Assembly: GCA_964019695.1 (NCBI GenBank)
Contig: OZ026530.1
Span: 35,326,835-35,390,834, forward strand
DNA length: 64,000 nt
Reading direction: 5' to 3'
Source of the DNA: Loripinus fragilis
Taxonomy: Eukaryota; Mollusca; Bivalvia; Lucinida; Lucinidae
The notes below the pieces were generated by a model. It was not told the origin of the DNA and ran no database searches. It worked only from the letters and a program-made list of their open reading frames with translations. This document shows, one piece after another, positions 25,866 to 35,589 of this stretch. Within the stretch, counting starts at the first letter, position 1; each line of letters starts with the position of its first letter. A program made the position numbers and the translations under genes.

Positions 25866-27239
25866 CTTATCCATGCATCATCTCCTAGAGCATAAAAATT
25901 AAGATATGAAAAGGAGATACCTTTCACTATAATGGTAGTATAAGAACCTTAAACAGATACATACAGACTCCCATTGGATTATTGATTTTTTAGAGATATA
26001 GGTCATGTTTACGCTGTACAATGTGAGGTACTGCTTTGGCCCTAGAAACATAAACAACTTTTAAATATGACAAGATAGTACAATTAAAGTGGCTTTAAAG
26101 GAATACTGACATTTTACAAGTGTCAAATTAGAGGATGGTATTGGTTCTTCCAACAATTTTTATATTTTCAGTAAACGGATGACCACTATTTCTTTAAACT
26201 GAGGCCCAATTTTGCCATAAATACCCCTCATTTTATAAATTGTTCTAGATGATGCATGGATAAATAAGGGGTATTTCATGCAAACCAAACATCTATGTGT
26301 TTTGATCTATATCTGGCCTCAGGGTGAGATCGGTGCCGTGAAATGGGTTTAAGCACCCCAGAAAGAATATTTGTAAGACCGTGCCACCTTTCTTACTTTA
26401 GTTTGTGTAAAAACTATTTGCTTTTGGTAGATTAAACCACTGAACATGCTCTAGTATTATTTTATACCCCCTCTCAAATATACAGAGAATCCAAAAGTTG
26501 ACATTTTTGACCATCCACCACCAACCTGGGGCCAGAATTATTTTATTTCAGGATTATACTTGTGAATAACACACTAACACAATTTATTTGATTCATGTGA
26601 TGCGCCTTTGAGCAGAGAAATTAAACAAGTTCAAATAAGTGACACAAACGTAACACAAACTTACCCTGCAAATGTGAACAACCTACTTTCTGTATGAAAG
26701 TGATGGTACAAGTTCATTTTTGTCACCGCTGTACCAAAACCAATTTCCTTCAATCCTAATAATAATTTTACCTTCAGCTTACAGTTGAGGGTCTTCCTAC
26801 ATTGTCTTCCAAGTTTCACAAACATTCATTGGTCCAGCTTCCTTGGACATTAAAATGAAACAATCATGTCCATTCTGGGCATACCAATACAAGAAGCCTG
26901 CATTTTTAGAAAACCATTAGGAATTAATACCCCGCCGTTGACAAGTCTGTTCTATTAATATGACTTTCACATATTATATTGTAATTCTGAACCAACATAG
27001 GTACTAAACGCATCAAAGGGTCAATATTGACATTTTGGGAGGACACTAGGTCAGATTTAAATGTCTATTCTCATTACAGTAGCAAAGAAAATGATTTTTC
27101 CCCAAGAGTTGTCTATTTTGTGATTCAAGTTCAGTAAAATGTGGGGGTATGTAAGTTTTATGTCTCAGAAGTTAAGATAGGAGGGTCATTTTTTATGTTC
27201 ATAGAATCGGACTGTACCTCTACAAATATACAATTTACG
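25866..27239. other. 5' flank of the sulfotransferase gene, no gene seen
   Basis: Holds the partial inverted family D copy (26,236-26,345, with GCAAACCAAACATCTATGTG) and otherwise unremarkable AT-rich sequence. Confidence 0.4.
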
Positions 27240-27480
27240 GTATCATACACTACCGCCCGCGTATTTGTCCTGCGAATTCGCGTTTTAAGTGCGTTTCCAA
27301 CGCGTTGTACGTGCGTTGAATTTAAATTGCGTATGAAACGCGAATCAACGTATTTCGAAACTCATGAATTTTCATTAGCAGCCCTCCAACGCGTTTCAAC
27401 GATAAAATATGCGTTTCTTCCTTTAGCCAATCAAATCGTTTTGTTACAACGCAGTGATGCGTAAACCAATCAAAATTTAG
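27240..27480. promoter_or_regulatory. CpG-rich patch with CCAAT boxes, possible promoter
   Basis: Locally rich in CpG (repeated ACGCG, GCGTTTC, GAAACGC) in an otherwise CpG-poor region, with two CCAATCAA elements at about 27,427 and 27,466. It lies about 2.1 kb upstream of the sulfotransferase exon 1, so a promoter with a non-coding first exon is possible. A GC-richer repeat is the alternative. The 107-codon open frame across it has no recognisable similarity. Confidence 0.3.
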
Positions 27481-28095
27481 TTAACCTTGTTCAATGTTTA
27501 CATTGTTATTGCTTAACTTCGGTTTGAATATTTTTGTTTAAGACTTGTCTTGCAAATCTCAATTCCCGTTTCCTTTGAGCTTTTAAAGCCCAGTTTGAAT
27601 TAATATCTCTTTCCATTCGTTTATCAATATTTTGAGCTGACTATCACGACTTTTCAGCGGAGAAATAAATGGAGTTACTCAAGGCCGAAAAATGAATGCA
27701 TAACAGTAAAATCACATCGATCATCATCAGATATAGATCTATAATTAGTCTTTTTAGTGCCCAATGTAAAATATTTTTCTTAAAGCAACAACATGAAGCA
27801 GATAAATTAAAAACATGTTGCTCTTCATTCAATTTTGTTTCCTTGGATTCGCATCAATCAATTTCGAACTTTAAAATTGGGTCAACTGAGATTAGATGCA
27901 AAATCTCCTTGTTGCATGAGTAAAATAATCGAACTCACTTGTTGACATTCTAACTATATAGAGATCTCTTAAAAGAAACAAGAAGGCACTCCTAAGCAAA
28001 CGCAATTGCATGTGCCCAGGCTTCACCTGATCAGTCCTAATATAAAAGTAGAACAGTATCCAGTTCCGCCCCTCTAACCTGCTGATGAAGAAGGA
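27481..28095. other. Intergenic DNA
   Basis: AT-rich sequence with no recognised gene before the minisatellite begins. Confidence 0.4.
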
Positions 28096-28726
28096 ACTGA
28101 CATCGCTTAAACACTGTGCACCCCTGCCCAGCAGTGGTCAGGAGGTAGGTTCCAACCCCTATTATATAGCCTGCACCCCTGGCCCATCAATGCCCTGGAG
28201 GTAGGTTCCGACACCGCTTAAACAGCCTGCCTCACAGTGACGGGGAGGTAGGTAATGACACTGCTTAAACAGCCTGCACCCCTGCCCCGCAGTGCCCGGG
28301 AGGTAGTTTCCAACACCACTTAAACAGCCTGCACCCCTGCAACACAGTGCCCACCTGGTAAGATCTGACACCACTTAAACAGCCTGAACCACTGCAACGC
28401 AGTGCGCGGCAGTTAGGTTCCAAAACCACTTAAATAGCATGCACCCCTGCAACACAGTGCCCAGCAGGCAGATTCCGACACCGCTTAAACAGCCTGCATC
28501 ACTGTAACACAGTGCCCCGCAGGTAGGTTTGGACATTGCTTAAACAGTCAGCACCACTGTAACACAGTGCCCGGCAGGTAGGTTCCGACACTACTTAAAC
28601 AGCCTGCACCACTGTAACACAGTGCCCTGCAGGTAGGTTCCAACACTGCTTATACAACCTGCACCCCTGTAACACAGTTCCCGGAAGGTATGTTCTGACT
28701 TCGCTTAAACAGTCTGCAACCCTGTA
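28096..28726. repeat. 55-bp minisatellite, part left of the Polinton
   Basis: About 11 units of roughly 55 bp (CTGTAACACAGTGCCC, GGCAGGTAGGTTCCGACA, GCTTAAACAGCCTGCACC). The array is cut at CCTGTA (28,721-28,726), the left target duplication of the virus-like element, and resumes in the same orientation at 46,907. Open frames on the minus strand are repeat translation. Confidence 0.85.
28721..28726. other. 6-bp target-site duplication (left)
   Basis: CCTGTA directly before the element's first base. The identical hexamer follows its last base at 46,907-46,912. Six bp is the duplication length known for Polinton/Maverick integration. Confidence 0.85.
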
Positions 28727-28743
28727 AGTAGTAATGGATGTCA

Positions 28744-28812
28744 CTATGGCCCCATTTTTTTTTAAGCCTGAAAAGAACTTAGAATTTTTCAGGCTAAAAA
28801 ATGGGGCCATAG
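28744..28812. repeat. Terminal hairpin, left end
   Basis: CTATGGCCCCATTTTTT pairs with AAAAAATGGGGCCATAG, then AGCCTGAAAA with TTTTCAGGCT, around a loop that contains AACTTAG. The stem of roughly 30 bp starts 17 bp from the element's end. The mirror copy is at 46,821-46,889. Confidence 0.8.
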
Positions 28813-28847
28813 ATGACTACCCTGGTAGGCTTGAGTGACTAGCTGTG

Positions 28848-29378
28848 AATAACTTAGTTTATTTTTGGGGTTAATCTGACTGGGGCTATAATTTTGATAG
28901 TTTCCTGGGCTATCTGGGAATAACTTAGTTTATTATTGAGGTCTTTTCTGGTCGGGTCTATGATTGTGATAGTTTCGTGGGCTTTGAGAATAACTTAGTT
29001 TATTTTTTGAGGATTAATCTGACTCGGGCTATAATTATAATAGTTTCCTGGGCTAATGGGAAATAACTTAGTTTATTTGAGGTCTATTCTGGTCTATGAT
29101 TGTGATTATGATAAGCTCCTGGTCATATCCACTGGTTGGGTTGTGATTATATAATAGTTTCCTGGGCTAATGGGAAATAACTTAGTTTATTTGAGGTTTA
29201 TTCTGGTCTATGATTGTGATTATGATAAGCTCCTGGTCATATCCACTGGTTGGTCTGTGATTATGATTGTTTCCTGGGCTATTGGGAAATAACTTAGTCA
29301 TTTTTGAGGGGAATAAATATTCTGCTGTGGTGATATATAAAATAACTTAGTTAATTTCAGCTTTGAAAATAACTTAGT
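28848..29378. repeat. Subterminal repeats, left arm (eight AATAACTTAGT)
   Basis: AATAACTTAGT begins at 28848, 28919, 28989, 29062, 29176, 29288, 29341 and 29368. The first units lie in 70-73 bp repeats that also share CTATGATTGTGATAGTTTCC; two units are about 112-114 bp long. They may bind the integrase or replication proteins; this is inference. Confidence 0.8.
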
Positions 29379-29592
29379 CATTTTAGGGGTATAGTATGTG
29401 GTGATATATGGTGTGTGTAATAGTCAAGGCTACTAAGTACCATGCGTCTTAGAGTCTCTTGGTCAATCAAGAACTCATCTCCTAGAGGCATCACTCTGTA
29501 GCGTTAACTAGTGTATAGCTAGTCGTCTCAAGCTTACTACTACTGATTTTTTAATGAAAAGAACAACAAAGATTGGTGAACATTTCTATAAC

Positions 29593-29598
29593 TTTATT
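29593..29598 (-). terminator. Polyadenylation signal, left arm
   Basis: AATAAA on the minus strand, 86 nt beyond the protease stop and before the subterminal repeats. It probably ends the outermost left-arm transcripts. The mirror copy is at 46,035-46,040. Confidence 0.5.
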
Positions 29599-29683
29599 GC
29601 CCCGCTAACTATAACTGAATACAATGACAGAGGATTAGGGCCGTCCCTCTGTTCATTGTTTACAATAGAACTCCTTAACATAT

Positions 29684-30268
29684 TTACAACATATTATATT
29701 TAGGATACTTCTTTGAAAGGTGATGTGAATAATTATGACATTTACAAGTCTGTATTCTGTGTTTGAATAAAAAGTCAGGAGGAGCCATGCGTCTCATTCC
29801 ATTCTGGGATAGGATGACTCTGGCATAGTTATAGATGAACCACATCTCGATATCTCTGTCATTCTGGTATAAATCATCTCCAGTTCCATATAGTTCTTGA
29901 TGAATGGCTGTGTTTAGATCTAGTCCTTTGTTGAGCTGGTGAATGATGTAGATACACCAAATTCCACATACTTTGCTCCATGGACTCTGTAAACATTCTT
30001 TGTTATGGATCCATCTTGAAGAGTTTCTTTCAATAAATGGTAGAACATATTGCTCTTCTGGTGGTCTTCCATATGAATCGAAGTAGATAACTTGATCTCT
30101 TCTGAAGTAGATAGCCACCCAATGTTCTCCTGGATCTGTGGATATATCTGTATTTACAATGTAAGCCTTCATATCCAGTGGTTTCTTCTCTGGTAGTAAA
30201 TCCTTGGCACATACTTCTCCTTTCACAGGTATATTGTTTATGACTTTGATTAGTTCAACAGTGTTCAT
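29684..30268 (-). CDS. Adenain-like cysteine protease (left copy)
   Basis: 194 residues, intact. Likely active-site residues in adenain order: His49 in GEHW, Asp64 in YFDSYG, Gln94 in LQSPW and Cys101 in VCGIW. In Polintons and adenoviruses this enzyme matures virion proteins. It is the outermost gene of the arm and starts two bases after the stop of the preceding Cys/His-rich gene, consistent with a packed gene string. It differs from the right copy by one residue (Ile53 here, Phe there). The C-terminus is basic and carries a Cys/His cluster (CKCHNYSHH). Confidence 0.85.
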   Translation of the reverse strand: MNTVELIKVINNIPVKGEVCAKDLLPEKKPLDMKAYIVNTDISTDPGEHWVAIYFRRDQVIYFDSYGRPPEEQYVLPFIERNSSRWIHNKECLQSPWSKVCGIWCIYIIHQLNKGLDLNTAIHQELYGTGDDLYQNDRDIEMWFIYNYARVILSQNGMRRMAPPDFLFKHRIQTCKCHNYSHHLSKKYPKYNML

Positions 30269-30270
30269 TT

Positions 30271-30855
30271 TTATTCTGTTTCTGGGTTCTCGTTTTCTTC
30301 AGTTTCCTTTTCTTCATAGGATTCTATGAGTTTCTTGGCCCAGTACGTCTTCCACTGTTCTGTTAAGTCACTTTGATTTTTCTTGAAGTACTGCCAGTTT
30401 TTATAGGCTTCTTGATTTTCTTCTGGCGTCAGGTGATTGATCCCTGTTGTAAAGTCCATAGGGTGTCGCCAATTGTCGCCATACAGATAGTTCCAGATTC
30501 TATTGTCAAAGTCTTCCATCACATCATAGATGTTTAGGCCCTCTAAGGCTGGATCATGACATCCATAATCTTCAATCCATTCTCTTGGAGAAGTCCATAG
30601 ACAGATATCGTGGTATTTCTGACTTGGGTGGTTCATTTTGCATCCATGACATTCATGCTTCGCACAGTCTCCAACTGCCATCTTTAGACAAGTCAATATG
30701 GCTTGTTTTAGAAGAGTCTTCATAAGACAATCGATATCCTCATTGTCTTCTACTTCTTTCTGTAAGGTACTCTTCTCATCTGATGGCTGGACTGTTGCAC
30801 TGTATGCATCTGTTTGGTACATCAAGTCCTGTTCAATGAAGTATCCTGCATTCAT
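30271..30855 (-). CDS. Cys/His-rich conserved protein, function unknown (left copy)
   Basis: 194 residues, intact on this arm. A cluster at residues 64-85 (CAKHECHGCKMNHPSQ...H..C) looks metal-binding. An acidic tail (residues 178-194) ends the protein. It lies between the major capsid and protease genes, which hints at a virion or assembly role. I recognise similar clusters in other Polinton-type elements but know no assigned function. In the right arm it is cut by a stop at codon 172. Confidence 0.6.
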   Translation of the reverse strand: MNAGYFIEQDLMYQTDAYSATVQPSDEKSTLQKEVEDNEDIDCLMKTLLKQAILTCLKMAVGDCAKHECHGCKMNHPSQKYHDICLWTSPREWIEDYGCHDPALEGLNIYDVMEDFDNRIWNYLYGDNWRHPMDFTTGINHLTPEENQEAYKNWQYFKKNQSDLTEQWKTYWAKKLIESYEEKETEENENPETE

Positions 30856-30857
30856 CT

Positions 30858-32146
30858 TTAGTAATCTGTGGTAACTTCTCTAAGTCCGTTGATTTCTATC
30901 AGGTTGTCAAACTCTGCATACACAAGCACGTTGATCGTCTTGTCAAGTGATGTTGCAAACTGAAGCTCCAATCTGAGGTTCCCAGTTTTTATAGGGTGCA
31001 AATGAGACTGATCGGCTGCTTGATCTGGAGTCAAATCATATCCCCAAAAGCAGTAACCTCCTTTGTAATCTTCATAATCAATGTTGCAATTTTGGACCTG
31101 ATTCTGACTTGCTAATGCTTGGTAAACTGATAGTATCTGAGATACTGATCATTTTCAAATCTAGGTTCAAATGGTTTTCCATAGACACTATGTCCATCAC
31201 AAGTGACATCCATTTTACTTAGATTGAAATGTTGGAAAAAGAAAGGATTAGTATCCAAATTCCCATTAAATGCCTCATTTGTTACTAAACCAATAAAAAC
31301 TCGTTTTGGAAGTTGACCTGTGAGAAGATGATCTTCAATTTTAGATCTTGTGCCACTACTGATTGTAAAAGTTTTGACTTCAACTCTTCTGATTAGAAAT
31401 TTAGCATTATGATGAGCAATAGTTTGATTCAGTTCATTGCTAATGGCTGGTAGAAGCTGAACATTTCGTACTCTCAAGATAGCAGTATCAATTTTGATTT
31501 TTGCAGGATAATTATCACTCATCGAACAAAACTGAGGAGATGATCGATTAAGTCTAAGTTTGAATTCTAAGCCATTAGGTAAATATTTTTCCTGCATAGC
31601 AAGATCCAAATGTAATTTACCCTGAAGCTCCACGGATTTGCTTTTTGCTATGCGTTTGCCACGATCAGTGATAGATGCATTTGTTATATCTTCAAAAGCT
31701 CCAGCTTCATCCTCAGACCAAAATTCTGCTGCCTTCAGTTGATTATCTTTGACATCAGAACCATAAGAAAATAAATTTTCAAGGTATGCTCTGTATGGAT
31801 ACGTGTCTGAATTATTTGTGATCAATTTATTGTTGATATACAAATCTATGCCACTGAACATACTATGAAAAAAGTTATTAATTGGAAATACTTTTGCATC
31901 CGTGTCAAGATCTTCACCCGTTTGCTTTAAGATTCGGAATTTGATATACAGATAGGCTTGAGATAAATCAGTGTAAAACTCAGTGTGAGGTGGAATTAGA
32001 AATTCAATGGGTGCATGATGACTATCGAGAGAAGCGATGGGATGATAATCATTCCACTGAGTGCCTTGCATGGTAGTCATGGTGGGTGGAATGGATTCCA
32101 TATCCAATTCCGTTTTAGTGCAATCGCAAGAACCTTGTTGAATCAT
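30858..32146 (-). pseudogene. Probable major capsid protein, frameshifted (left copy)
   Basis: Matches the intact 430-residue right-arm copy up to about residue 330. There a net 4-bp deletion near 31,130 shifts the frame and ends it after a few wrong residues, so the last ~97 codons are out of frame. Three other residue changes separate it from the right copy. Start MIQQGSCDC overlaps the previous gene's stop by four bases (ATGA). Confidence 0.8.
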
Positions 32147-32592
32147 TTTTCGTCAAATATATCTCTTTCAAATACCAGACGTTTAATTGGATTAAACCTT
32201 TTTGCTCTGCTTTTAAAACCCGTCTTAACAGTTCGGTGTCTAGATTGAGACTGAGGCTTTTTGCGTTTTTGAGTTGAATTTATAGCCAACTGATTTATAG
32301 TAGACTGACCAAAAGATTTCAAAGCTGTTTTTCCTCTTTGTTTTAAAACTTTTTTTACATTTTCACCACCCACAATATCTTTAAGAGCTTGAATCCCTTG
32401 ATCTTTAGCTACTTTTTTCACACTTTTTAAACTTGCTTTTGCGACAGGTTTTAAAATTGGAATCACTGTTCTCAATGCAGCTTTAAAAATGGATCCTAAA
32501 CCATTGCCATATTGTCTTGAAACGCCTCTGTACACGGGAAAGTCTCCTTTCCCAGATTGAAGAGACATAATACTTCTGGATTGTTTCAACAT
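32143..32592 (-). CDS. Basic pVI/X-like virion protein (left copy)
   Basis: 149 residues. An N-terminal GKGDFPVYRG motif is followed by an amphipathic, Lys-rich helix region (about 34-75) and a strongly basic tail with RKKPQSQSRHR. Small proteins with an amphipathic segment and basic tail resemble adenovirus pVI/pX, which bind the capsid interior or DNA. This match is by architecture only. A second in-frame Met nine codons in (MSLQSGKG) is an equally good start. The gene overlaps the capsid gene by ATGA and shares TAATG with the gene before it. Confidence 0.55.
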   Translation of the reverse strand: MLKQSRSIMSLQSGKGDFPVYRGVSRQYGNGLGSIFKAALRTVIPILKPVAKASLKSVKKVAKDQGIQALKDIVGGENVKKVLKQRGKTALKSFGQSTINQLAINSTQKRKKPQSQSRHRTVKTGFKSRAKRFNPIKRLVFERDIFDEK

Positions 32593-33413
32593 TATTCCTT
32601 CTGTCGAAAATGTAGTTTCACTAACGTTTTCCCAGAGATAAATGGCACATTTTCACCTGTATCACCTTTTATACTAATGTGCACCTGATCTATGAAAGAT
32701 TTTGCCACTGGAACGTAGTGTACATTGACAAATTCTTGATGTAAATGATTGTTTTCTCTTTTACTTTCAAATGGCAATACTCTCAAAATAGGTGCAGTAA
32801 CATCACCAATAAATGTATAACTTGCTAAATCAGAGTAAATGTAAAGTTGATGAATTTTTGTATTCAAATCCACACCATATCTGAAAATGTATTTTTCATT
32901 TCCTACTGGTTTATCAAAATGATTTCTATCTACACCTAATATTTCTGCAATTGCCTTTGGAAAAATAATTTTGACTTTCGTAGGATCTTGAACATCAAGT
33001 TTGACTCGAGCACTGTTTTCGCCATAAGTGATTGAAATGGTAGCATTGCTATTTTTCAGTGTCAGTCCATATCGAAAATTGATACTTTTTTGAATTTCTT
33101 CAACTAAGTGGCGTGGAGAAGCATAATAACCATTTTGGATATAGATTTTTTGGTCTACATATGATACATTTTTTGTACAGTTATCAATGTCTTCACACAT
33201 TTTTCTATCAGTAAATCTTAAGATCACATAATTGTTTTCTTTTGTGATATTATTTACTTCAGTTGGAGTTATGACTTCTACCAAACCCACTTCCCAATTG
33301 TCTTTTTCAATTTGTATGGAATGATCTAATTTCACTTTAAAGTCACATTGCGTATTTTTTGAAAATGTACTGAGTGAACTATCACTCAAGAGTGTCAAAT
33401 AAAAGTTATTCAT
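32592..33413 (-). CDS. Probable minor capsid (penton-like) protein (left copy)
   Basis: 273 residues. It begins MNNFYLTLLSDSS, then a WEVGLVEV segment (about 41-48), and is predicted rich in beta strands with few charged clusters, as for a single jelly-roll capsid protein. This N-terminal pattern is common to proteins of Polinton-like elements. The assignment as penton is inference from family context and its place next to the capsid genes. It differs from the right copy at two residues close together (Thr/Ile, Asn/Tyr near residue 80). Confidence 0.55.
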   Translation of the reverse strand: MNNFYLTLLSDSSLSTFSKNTQCDFKVKLDHSIQIEKDNWEVGLVEVITPTEVNNITKENNYVILRFTDRKMCEDIDNCTKNVSYVDQKIYIQNGYYASPRHLVEEIQKSINFRYGLTLKNSNATISITYGENSARVKLDVQDPTKVKIIFPKAIAEILGVDRNHFDKPVGNEKYIFRYGVDLNTKIHQLYIYSDLASYTFIGDVTAPILRVLPFESKRENNHLHQEFVNVHYVPVAKSFIDQVHISIKGDTGENVPFISGKTLVKLHFRQKE

Positions 33414-33721
33414 GGTTTGAGTTTGGGTGAATCTGTTTCGTCAGCAGAAATTGGATTAGTTTGTTTTCTAAATTTTAAACCTGGGGATGGTAGTATGTAA
33501 CCGATAGAACTACTGAGTAAAATTAACCACAATTCTTTATCTGGACTTCTCAGACTGATTTGAACTAGTGATGTGACAATGATCATGTATACAACAATGA
33601 TCTGAGCAAAAAAAAAGAAACGATTTTTAACAATTCGATCACGACCTTCTGCAGATTGTACTGAAGCAGTGTCACCACGTACAAATGATCCTCTGAGATC
33701 CATTTTCATGCTTTTATACAA
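33410..33721 (-). CDS. Two-span membrane protein (left copy)
   Basis: 103 residues with hydrophobic segments at about 35-57 and 63-78 separated by a short RSPDKE loop. The N-terminal side is basic (RDRIVKNR). The start overlaps the end of the integrase gene and the stop overlaps the next gene by ATGA. Met7 is a plausible alternative start. Polintons commonly carry a small membrane protein; its job is unknown. One residue differs from the right copy (Phe/Thr near 36). Confidence 0.6.
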   Translation of the reverse strand: MYKSMKMDLRGSFVRGDTASVQSAEGRDRIVKNRFFFFAQIIVVYMIIVTSLVQISLRSPDKELWLILLSSSIGYILPSPGLKFRKQTNPISADETDSPKLKP

Positions 33722-34784
33722 GATCAGATTCTAAAATCCAACTATCAAATTTTGAAGGATAACCTTTCCAGTGAACTTTAATTTCTTTCACCAACTTTTT
33801 TCATACTTTATGTTTTCTGTGATCTAAAACAGAATCAATTTCGTAAATTTGATCTTTCTCTACACGTTGTAACTCGTGTGAATAGAAAGTGCCTTTGACT
33901 AATTCACCCTCAAGATCTTTTATTTTATAGGTGAAAGGAGTCTGAGTTTTGACCACTGCTAAAATTTGAAATAATTCTTGTGTCCAATTTGGTAAATAAC
34001 CTTTATCAAATGTGCGTTTTGTTTTATTGATACGCACAAAATCATTCACTTTGAATTTTGGTTTGACTTTTTTAGAATTTGATTTTCCATATAAGTTTTC
34101 TCACACCTGTGGTTCATTTTTAAGAGTCACAGACACAGGTGCACATTTAATACTTCGATGATAAGCGTGATTGTAACCATGTACTAATTTGGGAAGAATG
34201 TCTACATATCGCAAAGTGCGATGATGAGTAAAATATTTCCACATGCGAGTTTTCAAAGTTCTTTGAAAACGTTCCACAATACTGGCTTTGGTTTCAGGAT
34301 TTTCAGTAGTGAAGAAATGAATCTTTTTAGTTTTCAAGAAATTTTGAAATTCTTTATTTTTGAATTCAGTTCCTTTATCTGTTTGCAAACTTTTTGGACA
34401 TCGTCCACTTTTTAACACAGATTTGAAAGCAATCACTAAAGTTTTCCCAGTTTTATCTTTAATAGGTACCACCCATGCATATTTTGAAAATACATCTATG
34501 ATGCAAAGTAAATATCTATGTTTGTCATTGAACTTTGATAATTTTGATAAGTCTGCCAAATCTGCTTGCCATTGAGTATCAATTCCAGCCACTACCGTTT
34601 TGCGTCGCAAAAACTTTTTATGAATAGGTTTATGTAAAGTATAAGTTTGTTGTTTTCTTAACCAGTCTCTAATATCTTGAAGTTTTACTTTTTTGGATGA
34701 TTGTTTAGCAAGTTTGTACAAAGCTTGTTCACCTGCATACGCAGCAGGACTTTTAGGATTGTAATACAACTGTTCAAGCTTCAT
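33714..34784 (-). pseudogene. DDE integrase with chromodomain-like tail, two stops (left copy)
   Basis: Retroviral-type integrase that would join element ends to host DNA. The catalytic core is intact: Asp75 (QADLAD), Asp136 (QTDKGTE) and Glu171 (ASIVERF), with D-60-D-34-E spacing. Two nonsense changes break the C-terminal part: one after NEPQV (34,101) and one after HRKHKV (33,801). Both codons are sense in the right copy. The tail beyond holds the chromodomain-like VHWKGYPSKFDSWI. The organisation matches the Polinton c-integrase (C. elegans F54H12.3 type). It overlaps the preceding gene by 11 bp. Confidence 0.85.
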
Positions 34785-35589
34785 TGTAACTGACCCATGG
34801 AGAAGAAAACTCTTCTTTTATACGTTTTTTGGTGGCAGATAAAAGTGCCGGAGAGGAAAAATGGTCTTTGATACGTTTTCTGACACTCAAACTCTTTGCA
34901 GACCTGACAGAAACAGGAATACGACTTGCTGTTTTTCTGATGGTGCGTTTTTGTTTGGGAGTAATATAATCAGTTTCAGGAGTTTCTGGAGCACGATGCA
35001 TCCAGTCCCACCTTTCCCTATTTCCAATGACATCTTGGGGAATATTCATGTCTCTTAAACCTTCTGCAAAAGCTTGCCAACCTGTAGGTTCACTGCCTTT
35101 AAGATGTCTGATGACATCATTGACCAAATCAATAATATTAGACCCTGGAATAGATTTGCCATAAAGTTTAACTGTACCATCATCTTCCCAGGACACATTT
35201 GGGTTAGTTTTTAGAAGTGAAACTAAAAGCTGAGCTTTACGTTTCATAGTGGAAGGCACACTATCTATGACCAATTGATTCATTTTGGAAGAACTAGGGT
35301 CAGATTGGGGAAAAAGAGATGTTTCTTTTAAAGCTTTTTGATGAGCTGTCTTAAATTTGTGCAAGGTTTGGCCATACAATTGAGATTTTTCAGCTTCAGA
35401 CAAATCTTCATTGGCCATGACAGAAGATAAGTCTCTTTGAAGACTGGCTGTGGCAGATACATTAGGATCAGGAGGCAGTCTGGGCTTTTGAATTTGTTCC
35501 TCTTTCCATCGTTTCATGTCTTCCCAAAGTTTAAATGGCACAATAGCCATTTTACGACCATCCATATTTTTATTTTTTGATGATTTCAC
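34774..35589 (-). CDS. Conserved Polinton-type protein, function unknown (left copy)
   Basis: Up to 271 residues; Met9 (MDGRKMAIVPF) is the likelier start because the first codons lie inside the preceding gene. It has a central conserved-looking block, PGSNIIDLVNDVIRH...GWQAFAEGL...IGNRERWDW (about 150-205), and a basic Ser/Arg-rich tail. I recognise the central block from proteins in cnidarian and other invertebrate Polinton-like elements, but no function is known to me. Two residues differ from the right copy. Confidence 0.6.
   Translation of the reverse strand: MKSSKNKNMDGRKMAIVPFKLWEDMKRWKEEQIQKPRLPPDPNVSATASLQRDLSSVMANEDLSEAEKSQLYGQTLHKFKTAHQKALKETSLFPQSDPSSSKMNQLVIDSVPSTMKRKAQLLVSLLKTNPNVSWEDDGTVKLYGKSIPGSNIIDLVNDVIRHLKGSEPTGWQAFAEGLRDMNIPQDVIGNRERWDWMHRAPETPETDYITPKQKRTIRKTASRIPVSVRSAKSLSVRKRIKDHFSSPALLSATKKRIKEEFSSPWVSYNEA

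Noticed and set aside
27141..27464. 107-codon open frame in the CpG-rich patch
   Set aside because: No recognisable domain and no splice or start support; treated as possible regulatory DNA instead.
28162..28810. Cys/Gly-rich proteins on the minus strand
   Set aside because: Open frames through the 55-bp minisatellite. They are not maintained across all units and one crosses into the Polinton terminus.
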